Shown piece by piece: positions 6,369 through 14,994 of a DNA stretch of 21,786 bases. Source of the stretch: Prevotella sp. UBA2756 (GTDB lineage Bacteria; Bacteroidota; Bacteroidia; Bacteroidales; Bacteroidaceae). The notes beneath the pieces are model-generated. The model was not told the origin of the DNA and did no database searches. It saw only the letters and a list, made by a program, of their open reading frames with translations. The translations under genes and the position numbers were made by a program. Where the stretch lies: the NCBI GenBank assembly GCA_002353205.1, contig DEJE01000049.1:971-22756 (forward strand), in the 5' to 3' direction. Every line of letters starts with the position of its first letter. The stretch's first letter is position 1.

Positions 6369-7480
6369 GCCTCCCTCCCGCTTTTCTTGGCCGTCGACAG
6401 CAGTCCGCATGCGGCGTAGATGTCTTGTCCGCGGCTGGCACGTATGGTGGTGAAGATGCCGTGTTGCGTCAGGTAGTCGCGCAGGTTCTCCATCGTCTTC
6501 TCGTCGGTACCGTGCAGGCCGACGCCGGGAATCTGGTGGAAGCGTATCAGGTTGATGCGGCAGTCGAGGCCTTTCAGCAGCTGCAGCAGTGCCTTTGCGT
6601 GCTCTGTGGAGTCGTTGAGCCCACCGAAGACGATATATTCGAACGACAGCCGTCGTTGATGAGCGAAGTCGTAGCCTCGCAGCAGCTCCACCACGTCGCG
6701 GATGGCCATGCCCCGCTCGGCCGGCATCAGCTGGGCGCGCAGGTCGGGTAGGGCGGCATGAAGGCTGATGGCCACGTGGCACTGGCTTTCATCGAGGAAG
6801 CGCTTCAGCTTGTTCTTCACGCCCACGGAGCTCACGGTGATGCGCTTCGGGCTCCATGCGTAGCCCCATGGAGCCGTGAGCACCTCGGTGGCGCGTAGCA
6901 CGGCGTCGAGGTTGTCCATCGGCTCCCCTTGCCCCATAAACACGATGTTGGTCAGCGTGTCGCGTTCGGGCAGGGCGTAGATTTGGTTCAGGATGTCGGT
7001 CACGGTGAGGTTGCCCTCGAAGCCTTGCTTTCCCGTCTGGCAGAACAGGCAGTTCATCTTGCAGCCTACCTGGCACGACACGCAGAGCGTGGCACGCTCG
7101 CCGTCGGGGATATAGACCGTCTCCACGAACTTCCCGCTTGCGTCAGCTTTTCCGCTGTTGGGCTGCCCGTCGGCATCTGTTTCGGCTGCACCGGCGTTGC
7201 CTCGCGCCTTGTCGGTGGTCACGGGGAAGAGGTATTTCACGGTGCCGTCAACACTGCGCTGGCAGTCGATCGGCCCCCGGCTCCCCACGGTGTACTCCTC
7301 TTTCAGTCGCTCACGGTTCTGCTTCGAGAGGTTGGTCATCTCGTCGATGCTCGCCACCCGCTTCTCGTAGAGCCATTTCGCTATCTGTCCGCCGGTAAAG
7401 GCGGGCATACCAAGACGCTGGGCGACCATTCGCAGTTCGTCCAGTGTCAGTCCCAGCAGAGCTTTCTTTGCGTTTGCCAT
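6365..7480 (-). CDS. rlmN: Dual-specificity 23S rRNA A2503 / tRNA A37 C2-methyltransferase RlmN
   Basis: 371 residues from the ATG at 7478-7480 (a TTG at 7498 would add six but lies in the promoter). RlmN is a radical-SAM enzyme that methylates C2 of A2503 in 23S rRNA and A37 in some tRNAs. The iron-sulfur motif is C140-KMN-C144-LF-C147. The two mechanistic cysteines are present: C133 in RATLCVSC and C358 in IYAACGLLS. GQGEPMDN (about 184-190), SxxGV near 217 and HAALP at 241-245 are the usual SAM- and substrate-site segments. Unusual is a Gly/Ala/Asp-rich insertion at about 91-116, before FVETVYIP. It begins a coupled operon with DUF4837. Confidence 0.95.
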   Translation of the reverse strand: MANAKKALLGLTLDELRMVAQRLGMPAFTGGQIAKWLYEKRVASIDEMTNLSKQNRERLKEEYTVGSRGPIDCQRSVDGTVKYLFPVTTDKARGNAGAAETDADGQPNSGKADASGKFVETVYIPDGERATLCVSCQVGCKMNCLFCQTGKQGFEGNLTVTDILNQIYALPERDTLTNIVFMGQGEPMDNLDAVLRATEVLTAPWGYAWSPKRITVSSVGVKNKLKRFLDESQCHVAISLHAALPDLRAQLMPAERGMAIRDVVELLRGYDFAHQRRLSFEYIVFGGLNDSTEHAKALLQLLKGLDCRINLIRFHQIPGVGLHGTDEKTMENLRDYLTQHGIFTTIRASRGQDIYAACGLLSTAKKSGREA

Positions 7481-7495
7481 TTTTCTTGACGTGTG

Positions 7496-7503
7496 CAAAG
7501 ATA
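7496..7503 (-). promoter_or_regulatory. Candidate -7 element for rlmN
   Basis: Minus-strand TATCTTTG matches TAnnTTTG exactly and lies 15 bp before the chosen ATG, supporting that start over the TTG at 7498. No clear -33 TTTG is seen at 19-20 bp. Confidence 0.5.
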
Positions 7504-7667
7504 CGAATTTTTGCTGAAGAAAAGCATGGCAACACTCAAAAACACGCCTTTATTTCAGAAGATTAACGATTGGCGGAGCGGGGCAGAGGGGCAGCAATGG
7601 CAGTGGGAAACGGTGTCAACGGCATGTGAAAGGCGGGGCGTTTACGGGTGTTTCGGGCATGAAAAAT

Positions 7668-7694
7668 GCGCTCCGACATCTTTTTTCGGAGCGC
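7668..7694 (-). terminator. Intrinsic terminator after the small secreted protein gene
   Basis: GCGCTCCGA at 7668-7676 pairs with TCGGAGCGC at 7686-7694 (9-bp stem, 9-nt loop). On the minus strand the stem is followed by ATTTTTC. It lies 22 bp past the stop at 7717. Confidence 0.75.
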
Positions 7695-7716
7695 TTGTCT
7701 GTGCGTCGGGCGACGG

Positions 7717-8238
7717 TTATTCGTAGTATTCGATGGTGCGAGTCTGCTCGATGTCGTTGCCCATCATGTTGGTCTTGCGGCTGATCCAGTTGCCTCGTTC
7801 GTCGTATTTGTAGTCGGTGTAGGCCGATGTCATGGTCTGTCCGCCGGCATCGATGGTGTCGGAAGCCGGGGCTCCCTTTTCGTTATACGTATGGCTGACG
7901 GTCATCCTCTGTCCCATGACGTCCATCGACTGGCTCTTCACCATGCCGTTCTCCCACGTGTAGCTGATGGTCATCTTCATTCCCTGCACCTCCATCTTTG
8001 CCGACTGCAGGAAACCTTCTTCGTTGTAGACGGCGTCGCTCATTCCTTCACGCTCCATCTTGCCCTCTTTCGTGAAGCTGATGGTCTGGTCCATTCCCAT
8101 GAGCGACTGGCTGATTTTCTTCACCGGGCCTTTGGCTTCGTTGGCCTCTACGTCGTGGAACGTCGTCTGTGCCTGCAGTGCGAAAGGCACGGCGAGCAAT
8201 GCAAGCATCATGAATGCTTTTCTCATTGTTTTTTTCAT
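7717..8238 (-). CDS. Small exported protein with YD-like repeats, function unknown
   Basis: 173 residues from the ATG at 8236-8238; a second ATG four codons later is also possible. A typical signal peptide (KKTMRKAFMMLALLAVPFA, cleavage near LQAQ) points to the periplasm or outside. The mature part is a series of short beta-rich units with Tyr, Gly and Asn turns: ISYTWENGMV, VSHTYNEKGA and YKYDERGNWISRKT. The last resembles an RHS/YD-repeat unit. No catalytic motif is visible. It stands alone, with a good terminator at 7668-7694 and the symporter gene 105 bp upstream on the same strand. I do not recognise a named family; a small beta-structured surface or periplasmic protein is all that can be said. 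Confidence 0.7.
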   Translation of the reverse strand: MKKTMRKAFMMLALLAVPFALQAQTTFHDVEANEAKGPVKKISQSLMGMDQTISFTKEGKMEREGMSDAVYNEEGFLQSAKMEVQGMKMTISYTWENGMVKSQSMDVMGQRMTVSHTYNEKGAPASDTIDAGGQTMTSAYTDYKYDERGNWISRKTNMMGNDIEQTRTIEYYE

Positions 8239-8284
8239 CTTTTTTTGATTAATGATAGTTGTATAATAAGTTATTAGTGTGTGT

Positions 8285-8305
8285 GCAGACCTGTCAGCGG
8301 TCTGC
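8285..8305. other. Small hairpin between the symporter and secreted-protein genes
   Basis: GCAGACC (8285-8291) pairs with GGTCTGC (8299-8305) around a 7-nt loop. There is no T-run on the minus strand, so it is either a weak terminator of the symporter gene or a leader structure. Confidence 0.35.
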
Positions 8306-8343
8306 CTTTCAACGTTGATTAGACGATTCTGGCTCAACGGCGT

Positions 8344-9774
8344 TTAATCGGCAATGGCATTTCTTCGCTCGTCCAGGTCGTGCTGCATCTGCTTGTTCAC
8401 CGTCGTGGTGATGGGGTAGAAGGCAATGGTGAGCGTGGCCAAGCCGAAGAGCAGGGCTGGCACAAGGCTCACCGCCAGGCGTATGCCGACCACTGCCGAT
8501 GCCGGTTGCGCTGCGACGTCGCCCGGAATATAGCCGAAGGCCGACAGCAGCATGCCCGTCAGTGCACCTCCCAGTCCGAGCCCCATCTTCAGTGCGAACA
8601 CGATGCCCGAGAAGCAGAAGCCCGTGGCGCGTCGCCGACTCTGGTATTCCACGTAGTCGGCCACGTCGGCCACCATCACCCACATCAGCGGTACGGTGGG
8701 CGCGTAGGCCAGACTCTTCAGCATGCCGAGCGCATAGATGGTGGCCACGTCGTGGGGAGAGGGCACGAAGTGGAGGGCTGTGAGCACAGTCGTCAGCGAG
8801 AGGCACACCAGATAGGTCGTCTTTTTGCCCAGACGCTCCGACAGGTAGCCCGAGAGCAGCAGCACGCCGAGCAGTTGCACCACGGCGTTGAGCGTGTTGA
8901 AGAGCGAGAAGCCGAAGGAGTAGGCGTTGGCTGTCGTCGCATGGAATCCTACGTCGTTGAGAAACGCGCTCAGCGACGCTGTGTCGAGATAGTTCTGGAA
9001 GTAATAGTTCACTGACGAGCCAAACATGGCCAGCGTGATGAAGAGCAGCAGTGTCAGCGTGAACATGGTGCGCCAGGCTTTGTTGCCGAAGGTCGTCGCC
9101 ACGTCTTCGCGGATGTCCGACTGCTGTTGAGGCGGTGGCGAGATGCGCTCGCGGGTGCTTAGGAAGGTGACCACGAAGCATGCCACGGCCACGAGGCCGA
9201 AGAGCACGACCGTCATGGTCCATCCCCGCTGCGCGTTGCCCTGTCCGAAGTGGTCCACCAGCGGCAGCGTCAGACCTTGCACGATGAACTGGGCCACGGT
9301 GCTGGCCACGAAACGTATGCTGGTGATGCTCGTGCGCTCCTTCGTGTCGCCCGTGATGACCCCTCCTAAGGAAGAGTAGGGCGTGTTGTTGAACGAATAG
9401 ACCGACAACAGCAGCACGTAGGAGATGGTGGCGTAGAGGGCGACGAGCGCTTTGCTCTCAATGCCGGGGTTGTAGAACGCCAGCACGTAGAACAGGCAGA
9501 AGGGCAGCGCCGTCCACAACACCCACGGACGGTACATCCCCCAGCGAGTGCGCGTGCGGTCGGTGATGATGCCCACGAGCGGGTCGACGAAAGCCGTGAG
9601 CAGCGGAGCCAGAAAGAGCACCGTTCCTGCCAGCGCACCTTCGAGTCCGAACACGTCGGTGTAGAACTTCAGCTGGTAGATCATCATCATCTGGAAGGCC
9701 ATGTTGCCTCCTAGGTCGCCCAGCGAGTACCCTATCTTCTCCCTGCAACTGATTCTTTCGTGTGCCGTGTCCAT
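8344..9774 (-). CDS. GPH-family (glycoside-pentoside-hexuronide:cation) symporter
   Basis: 476 residues from the ATG at 9772-9774, which sits 26 bp from a -7 promoter element. GPH symporters import sugars or glycosides with Na+ or H+. The N-terminus has the family signature CREKIGYSLGDLGGNM and QLKFYTDVFGL. The cytoplasmic loop after TM2 reads DPLVGIITDRTRTRWGMYRPW, and PYSSLGGVIT follows TM4. About twelve hydrophobic segments fit a complete MFS fold, and WVMVADVADYVEYQSRRRATG in the C-terminal half is also typical. No sugar-degrading enzyme or SusC/D pair is adjacent, so the substrate cannot be inferred. Transcribed alone, divergently from the large fusion gene. The frame stays open far upstream on this strand only as a shadow of that GC-rich gene. 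Confidence 0.88.
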   Translation of the reverse strand: MDTAHERISCREKIGYSLGDLGGNMAFQMMMIYQLKFYTDVFGLEGALAGTVLFLAPLLTAFVDPLVGIITDRTRTRWGMYRPWVLWTALPFCLFYVLAFYNPGIESKALVALYATISYVLLLSVYSFNNTPYSSLGGVITGDTKERTSITSIRFVASTVAQFIVQGLTLPLVDHFGQGNAQRGWTMTVVLFGLVAVACFVVTFLSTRERISPPPQQQSDIREDVATTFGNKAWRTMFTLTLLLFITLAMFGSSVNYYFQNYLDTASLSAFLNDVGFHATTANAYSFGFSLFNTLNAVVQLLGVLLLSGYLSERLGKKTTYLVCLSLTTVLTALHFVPSPHDVATIYALGMLKSLAYAPTVPLMWVMVADVADYVEYQSRRRATGFCFSGIVFALKMGLGLGGALTGMLLSAFGYIPGDVAAQPASAVVGIRLAVSLVPALLFGLATLTIAFYPITTTVNKQMQHDLDERRNAIAD

Positions 9775-9800
9775 TCGCTTTTTTCTCTGTTTTGAGGGTG

Positions 9801-9808
9801 CAAAGGTA
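9801..9808 (-). promoter_or_regulatory. Candidate -7 element for the GPH symporter
   Basis: Minus-strand TACCTTTG fits TAnnTTTG, 26 bp before the ATG at 9774. The upstream T-rich tract has no clear -33 TTTG at the usual spacing. Confidence 0.45.
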
Positions 9809-9903
9809 AAAAAAACATCCGAATCAGCGCTATGCTCATGTCTCAGAATTGTGTTTCTGTTTGCTTTTTTGATGTTTTTCGTGTCAGTATCAGAAAAATA
9901 TTG

Positions 9904-9911
9904 TAATTTTG
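9904..9911 (+). promoter_or_regulatory. Candidate -7 element for the fusion gene
   Basis: TAATTTTG on the plus strand fits TAnnTTTG and lies 31 bp before the ATG at 9943. The -33 box is not clear. With the element at 9801-9808 it makes a divergent promoter region. Confidence 0.45.
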
Positions 9912-9942
9912 CAAACCGATAAAACAATCTACATATATACAG

Positions 9943-12900
9943 ATGAGAGAACGTTTCGATTGCTTTCTGAACAGCGCTGCCACGATGGCACCGACCATCG
10001 CCCAACTGCGTGAAAGTCATACCATACACGAAATATACGAGTTGGGCACGGGAAAGCTCGGACGCCTGATGGCTTCCGACACCGTGCGCGAGATGGCAGC
10101 CAAGGCAACAGCCGAGTATGTCATTCTCTTCCTCACCGATTCGCCGGTCACAATGGGCCTCTATGCCCTCAACCGACTGTTGCGCGTGGCCTTGGAGACC
10201 GACGCCGCAATGGTCTATGCCGACCGCTACCAGGTGGAGGGCGGCGAGGTGGTGCGCCATCCCGTCATCGACTACCAGCTGGGCAGCGTGCGCGATGACT
10301 TCGATTTCGGCAGCGTGGTGCTCATCAAGACCTCGTTGCTGAAGGATTTTGTCAGGGCGCGGGGCGAGGAAATGGATGTCAAGGGCGACAGCCGCTACGC
10401 CGGACTCTACGAGCTGCGCCTGTTCCTGAGCCGCAAGGGCACCATCTTCCACCTCAACGAATACCTGTATACCGTGGAGGAGCGCGACCTGCGGGCCAGC
10501 GGCGAGAAGCAGTTCGACTATGTGAATCCCGCCAATCGCGAGGTGCAGGTGGAGATGGAGCAGGCCGTCACGGTGCACCTGCGCGAGATCGGTGCCCTCG
10601 TCGACACCACATCCTACGCCGACCCCGACTTCAACGAGCAACCGTTCGAATACGAGGCGTCGGTCGTCATCCCCGTCTTCAACCGTGTGAAGACCATCCG
10701 CGATGCCGTGGAAAGCGCCCTGAAGCAGCAGACGAACTTCCCCTTCAACGTCATTGTCGTCGACAACCATTCCACCGACGGCACCGGAGATGTGCTCGAC
10801 GGCCTGAAGAAGGACGGCGAGGACAGAGAGCGCGCTGAGCGCCTCGTCGTGCTGACCCCTGAACGCTACGATCTCGGCATTGGCGGATGCTGGAACATGG
10901 CTGTCAACGATCCCCACTGCGGACGTTTTGCCGTGCAACTCGACAGCGACGACCTCTACAGTTCGCCCTCCACGCTGCAGCAGATCGTCAACGCTTTCCG
11001 CAAGCAGCGCGCGGCAATGGTCATCGGGTCGTACCGCATGTGCGACTTCGAGCTGAACACACTGCCGCCAGGACTCATCAGCCACGCCGAGTGGACCGAC
11101 GAGAACGGGCCTAACAACGCCTTGCGCATCAACGGACTGGGAGCGCCGCGAGCCTTCTTCACGCCCCTGCTGCGCCAGGCACCGCTGCCCAACACCAGCT
11201 ATGGCGAGGACTACGCCGCCGGCTTGGTCTTCAGCCGCAGCTTCCGCATCGGCCGCATCTTCACCGAACTGTATCTCTGTCGGCGCTGGAGCGGCAACAG
11301 CGATGCTGCGCTGAGCGTGGAGAAGGTCAATGCCAACAACCTATATAAAGATCGCCTGCGCACGATGGAGATCATGGCGCGCCAGCAACTGCACGACGGC
11401 AAACGGCCTCTCATGCAGCAGAACGAGCTGACGCGCTTCATCAACCGGCAGCTGGAGCTGTGGGACGACGCCCGTCAGCACTTCCGCGACCTGCAGCGCG
11501 TGGAGACGCGCGAGCTGGCCGTGGGCAACATGTCGCTGTCGCTGCAGTTCAACCCGGCGCGCATCGTGTCAACCGGGGCTAGCATCGATGCGAAGACGCT
11601 GGCCGAGCGACCCTGCTTCCTCTGCGACGAGAATCGTCCCGAGGTGCAGCTCTCGAAAGATATCGACGCCAAGTATCATCTCTTGGTGAACCCGTTCCCC
11701 ATACTTCCCGTGCATTTCACCATCCCCAGTCGCGTCCACCAGCCGCAAGCCATTCGCGAGAGCTACGGCGAGATGCACCGTCTGCTGGAGAAATACCCGC
11801 AGCTGATGGTGTTCTACAACGGGCCGAAATGCGGAGCCAGCGCTCCCGACCACCTGCACTTCCAGGCTGGCACCAGCGGGCTGCTGCCCCTGCAGATGCA
11901 GTGGCAACGGCTGAGCCGCGACCTCGTGCCTGTGCAGATGCTCAACGACAACGAGGGCATCTTGCTCCTCACCGACTATCCGGCACCGGCGCTCGTCATC
12001 AGGAGCCGCTCGCAGGAGAACGACGAGCGGTTGTTCCGACACATCTACAACGCGCTGCCGGCCAACGGCGACGAAGAGCCGATGATGAACATCGTGAGTT
12101 GGCGCACGGCCGACGATTTCTTCTCCGTCGTCTTCCTCCGCAAGAAGCACCGCCCCGACTGCTATTATGCCACCGACAGCTCGCAACTGCTCGTCAGTCC
12201 GGGAGCTCTCGACATGGCCGGACTGCTCATCATGCCGCGACGCGCCGATTTCGACACCATCGATGCCGACCGTGCCGTGGACATTCTTAGGGAGGTGAGC
12301 CTTACCGACGAGGAGACGAAGGCCGTCGTGGAGCGTCTCAGCGGCAGCAAGAAGAATGGGCAGCGGCAGTCCGCCGCCCAGCATCCCGACAAGGAACCCA
12401 CGGTGCAGGTGGGTATTGTCAGCGCCGAGAGCATCACCTTCACGCTGAACAGAGCGTTCACGGCGAAGGGTGAGAGCATCGAGGGCGAGCAGACGGTGAG
12501 CTTCTCCGAGGGTGGCATACGATGGAACGGAGCGCAATACCGCGAGCTGGTGTTCAAGCCGCTGTCGAAAGAGGCGTCGTTCAGCATCAGCAATGTGGTC
12601 ATCGGCGTCAACTTCCATTGGGAACGCAAGCAGACACAGACCTTCCGAGGCACGCTGAAGCTTGTGGTGGAGGCCGACAAGATATGTGCCATCAACGAAC
12701 TGCCCGTGGAGCAGTATCTCGTGAGCGTCATCTCGAGCGAGATGAGCGCCACGTCGAGCATGGAGTTCCTCAAGGCTCATGCCGTCATCTCGCGCAGCTG
12801 GCTGCTGGCGCAGATGGAGAAGCGGCGCGCTCAGGGCAACGGCGACAACGGATTCTTCTCGTTCATCAAGAAGGAAGACGAGCTCATCCGCTGGTACGAC

Positions 12901-13647
12901 CGCGACGATCACACTATCTTCGATGTTTGTGCCGACGATCACTGCCAGCGTTATCAGGGCATCACCATGGCGCAGAACACTCATGTGGCCGAGGCCGTGA
13001 AGGCAACGCGCGGACAGATACTGATGTATGGCGACGAGATCTGCGACGCTCGCTTCTCGAAGTGCTGCGGTGGCGACACCGAGGAGTACCAGTATTGCTG
13101 GGAAGATGCGCCCAAACCGTACCTCGTCTCCGTCCACGACGCTGCCACGCCCGACGGCGACCCGTTCTGTCATACCAGCGACAAGTGCATCCTGCGGCAG
13201 GTGCTCAACGACTATGACCAGGAGACGCCCGACTTCTACGAGTGGAAAGTGGTCTACACACAGGCCGAGCTGGCGGCTCTTATCAGCGAGAAGCTGAAGA
13301 TGGACTTCGGGAAAATCGTGTCACTCGAACCGCTGGAGCGCGGCCGCAGCGGTCGCATCAGCCGTCTGCGCATCGTAGGAACGGAGCGGCAGTTCACCAT
13401 CGGCAAGGAGCTGGAGATACGGCGCGCGCTGAGTGCGACACACTTGCTGAGCAGCTGTTTCGAGGTTCACACGGAAGACTTCGTCACGGGCATTCCGCAG
13501 CGCTTCATCCTGAATGGCCGCGGCTGGGGCCACGGCGTCGGTCTGTGCCAGATCGGTGCTGCCGTGATGGGCGAGAAAGGTTATCCGTATGAAGACATCC
13601 TGCTCCACTACTACAGTGGCGCTGAAGTTAGGAAGATATATAAATAA
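9943..13647 (+). CDS. Three-part fusion: GT2-type glycosyltransferase, DUF4922 (HIT/GalT-like), SpoIID/LytB
   Basis: 1234 residues in one uninterrupted frame. Residues ~235-455 form a GT-A family 2 domain: EASVVIPVFNR at 238-248, VVDNHSTDGT at 272-281, LDSDD at 333-337 (the DxD position) and GEDYAAG at 421-427. Residues ~30-215 look like a second, degenerate GT-A half (EYVILFLTDS, DAAMVYADRY, RDDFDFGSVV). Residues ~525-790 match DUF4922: FNPARIVSTGASID, a CFLC pair (C558, C561) and DHLHFQ (H637, H639, Q641), the HxHxQ motif of GalT-like HIT nucleotidyl transferases. Residues ~880-1232 are SpoIID/LytB: YLVSVISSEMS with the likely catalytic Glu933, then GRGWGHGVGLCQIGA at 1192-1206. No signal peptide or membrane helix is visible. 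The AmpG-like gene follows after 15 bp. A cell-wall glycan role is inferred. Confidence 0.85.
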   Translation: MRERFDCFLNSAATMAPTIAQLRESHTIHEIYELGTGKLGRLMASDTVREMAAKATAEYVILFLTDSPVTMGLYALNRLLRVALETDAAMVYADRYQVEGGEVVRHPVIDYQLGSVRDDFDFGSVVLIKTSLLKDFVRARGEEMDVKGDSRYAGLYELRLFLSRKGTIFHLNEYLYTVEERDLRASGEKQFDYVNPANREVQVEMEQAVTVHLREIGALVDTTSYADPDFNEQPFEYEASVVIPVFNRVKTIRDAVESALKQQTNFPFNVIVVDNHSTDGTGDVLDGLKKDGEDRERAERLVVLTPERYDLGIGGCWNMAVNDPHCGRFAVQLDSDDLYSSPSTLQQIVNAFRKQRAAMVIGSYRMCDFELNTLPPGLISHAEWTDENGPNNALRINGLGAPRAFFTPLLRQAPLPNTSYGEDYAAGLVFSRSFRIGRIFTELYLCRRWSGNSDAALSVEKVNANNLYKDRLRTMEIMARQQLHDGKRPLMQQNELTRFINRQLELWDDARQHFRDLQRVETRELAVGNMSLSLQFNPARIVSTGASIDAKTLAERPCFLCDENRPEVQLSKDIDAKYHLLVNPFPILPVHFTIPSRVHQPQAIRESYGEMHRLLEKYPQLMVFYNGPKCGASAPDHLHFQAGTSGLLPLQMQWQRLSRDLVPVQMLNDNEGILLLTDYPAPALVIRSRSQENDERLFRHIYNALPANGDEEPMMNIVSWRTADDFFSVVFLRKKHRPDCYYATDSSQLLVSPGALDMAGLLIMPRRADFDTIDADRAVDILREVSLTDEETKAVVERLSGSKKNGQRQSAAQHPDKEPTVQVGIVSAESITFTLNRAFTAKGESIEGEQTVSFSEGGIRWNGAQYRELVFKPLSKEASFSISNVVIGVNFHWERKQTQTFRGTLKLVVEADKICAINELPVEQYLVSVISSEMSATSSMEFLKAHAVISRSWLLAQMEKRRAQGNGDNGFFSFIKKEDELIRWYDRDDHTIFDVCADDHCQRYQGITMAQNTHVAEAVKATRGQILMYGDEICDARFSKCCGGDTEEYQYCWEDAPKPYLVSVHDAATPDGDPFCHTSDKCILRQVLNDYDQETPDFYEWKVVYTQAELAALISEKLKMDFGKIVSLEPLERGRSGRISRLRIVGTERQFTIGKELEIRRALSATHLLSSCFEVHTEDFVTGIPQRFILNGRGWGHGVGLCQIGAAVMGEKGYPYEDILLHYYSGAEVRKIYK

Positions 13648-13662
13648 GGTAAAAGGCAAGAA

Positions 13663-14994
13663 ATGAACAATCAGAATCCATCAGAGAGTGTGAACCAAGT
13701 GCCTACAGGCTCCAAACACGTAACGCCGTGGGCATGGGTGCCTACGCTTTACTTCGCCGAGGGGCTTCCCAACGTGATTGTGATGACGGTGGCCGTGGTG
13801 ATGTACATGCAGCTTGGCATGTCCGACACCGACATCGCCCTCTACACCAGCTGGCTCGGACTGCCGTGGGTCATCAAACCGCTGTGGAGTCCGTTCGTCG
13901 ACCTGTACAAGACGAAGCGGTGGTGGGTGCTCGCCATGCAGATGCTCCTCGGATCGTCGCTCGCCGGCGTGGCTTTCACGCTCAATGCCTCATTCTGGTT
14001 CCAGGGCACGATGTTCTTCTTCTTCCTCATGGCTTTCAGCAGCGCCACCCACGACATCGCTGCCGACGGCTACTACATGCTTGAACTCGACAGCCACGCG
14101 CAGGCATGGTTCGTAGGCATTCGCAACACCTTCTACCGCATAGCCGTCATCATCGGAAAGGGCGTGCTCGTGCCCGTGGCCGGCATCCTGCAGGTGATGT
14201 ACCGCAACCAGAACGCCTATTCGTGGAGCCTCGTGTTCTATGGCCTGGCAGGCATCTTCATCGCCATCTGGCTCTATCATGGGTTCATCATGCCGAAGGC
14301 CGACGATGATATCGAGAACGACAACGTGAGTCTCTCCATGGTGGGCAACGGGCTGAAGCGGATGTTCATCGCCTACTTCACCAAACTGCCGTGGAAGAAG
14401 ATGGTCTTCGCGCTCATATTCCTGATGTTCTACCGTTTCCCCGAGGCCATGCTGACGAAGATGACCGACACTTTCCTGCTGCGCCCCAACTCTGAGGGCG
14501 GTCTTGGACTGGCTCCGATGGACTACGGACTGGCCAACGGCACCGTGGGACTCATCGGCTTGCTCCTCGGCGGCATCGTCGGCGGCATGCTTGCCAGCCG
14601 CGACGGTCTGAAACACTGGCTGTGGCCGTTCGTCTGTGCCATCACTCTGCCCGACATCGTCTATGTTTACATGAGCTATGCGCTGCCCGATAACCTGTGG
14701 TTCATCAGCACCTGCCTCTTCATCGAGCAGTTCGGATATGGTCTGGGCTTCACGGCGCTGACGCTCTACATGCTCTATTTCAGCCAGGGACGCTACAAAA
14801 CGTCCCACTACGCCATCTGCACCGGCATCACCTATCTCGGACTGATGCTCCCGGGCATGGTGTCGGGGTGGCTGAAAGACATGATGGGCTACCGCAGCTT
14901 CTTCATCCTGGTGATGTTCCTCTGCATCATCACCTTCGTCGTCACTTGGTTTATCGAGATTGATCCTGAGTTCGGAAAGAAACGAAAGGATTGA
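13663..14994 (+). CDS. AmpG-like MFS transporter (putative muropeptide permease)
   Basis: 443 residues with about twelve hydrophobic segments. AmpG proteins bring anhydro-muropeptides from the periplasm into the cytoplasm for peptidoglycan recycling. Supporting features are YFAEGLPNVIVMTVAVVMYM in TM1, WLGLPWVIKPLWSPFVD after TM2, SSATHDIAADGYY in TM4 and FYRFPEAMLTKMTD later, all close to the AmpG/AT-1-like pattern. The N-terminal ~20 residues are polar and cytoplasmic. It starts 15 bp after the fusion gene, so the two are surely one transcript, ending at the hairpin 15125-15162. The pairing of a SpoIID-type domain with an AmpG-like carrier supports a shared cell-wall role, but no muropeptide-degrading enzyme is adjacent and the substrate is inferred. 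Confidence 0.78.
   Translation: MNNQNPSESVNQVPTGSKHVTPWAWVPTLYFAEGLPNVIVMTVAVVMYMQLGMSDTDIALYTSWLGLPWVIKPLWSPFVDLYKTKRWWVLAMQMLLGSSLAGVAFTLNASFWFQGTMFFFFLMAFSSATHDIAADGYYMLELDSHAQAWFVGIRNTFYRIAVIIGKGVLVPVAGILQVMYRNQNAYSWSLVFYGLAGIFIAIWLYHGFIMPKADDDIENDNVSLSMVGNGLKRMFIAYFTKLPWKKMVFALIFLMFYRFPEAMLTKMTDTFLLRPNSEGGLGLAPMDYGLANGTVGLIGLLLGGIVGGMLASRDGLKHWLWPFVCAITLPDIVYVYMSYALPDNLWFISTCLFIEQFGYGLGFTALTLYMLYFSQGRYKTSHYAICTGITYLGLMLPGMVSGWLKDMMGYRSFFILVMFLCIITFVVTWFIEIDPEFGKKRKD

Noticed and set aside
7493..7726. 77-codon plus-strand frame between rlmN and the secreted protein gene
   Set aside because: It overlaps the rlmN promoter and crosses the terminator at 7668-7694; no supporting features.
9775..11085. 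Long minus-strand extension of the GPH symporter frame over the fusion gene
   Set aside because: The extension is the GC-rich shadow of the plus-strand fusion gene; the GPH signature begins right after the ATG at 9774 and a promoter element lies between.
11569..13173. 534-codon minus-strand frame opposite the fusion gene
   Set aside because: Shadow frame caused by codon bias: His/Val/Glu/Leu-rich, no domain, while the plus strand has clear motifs throughout.
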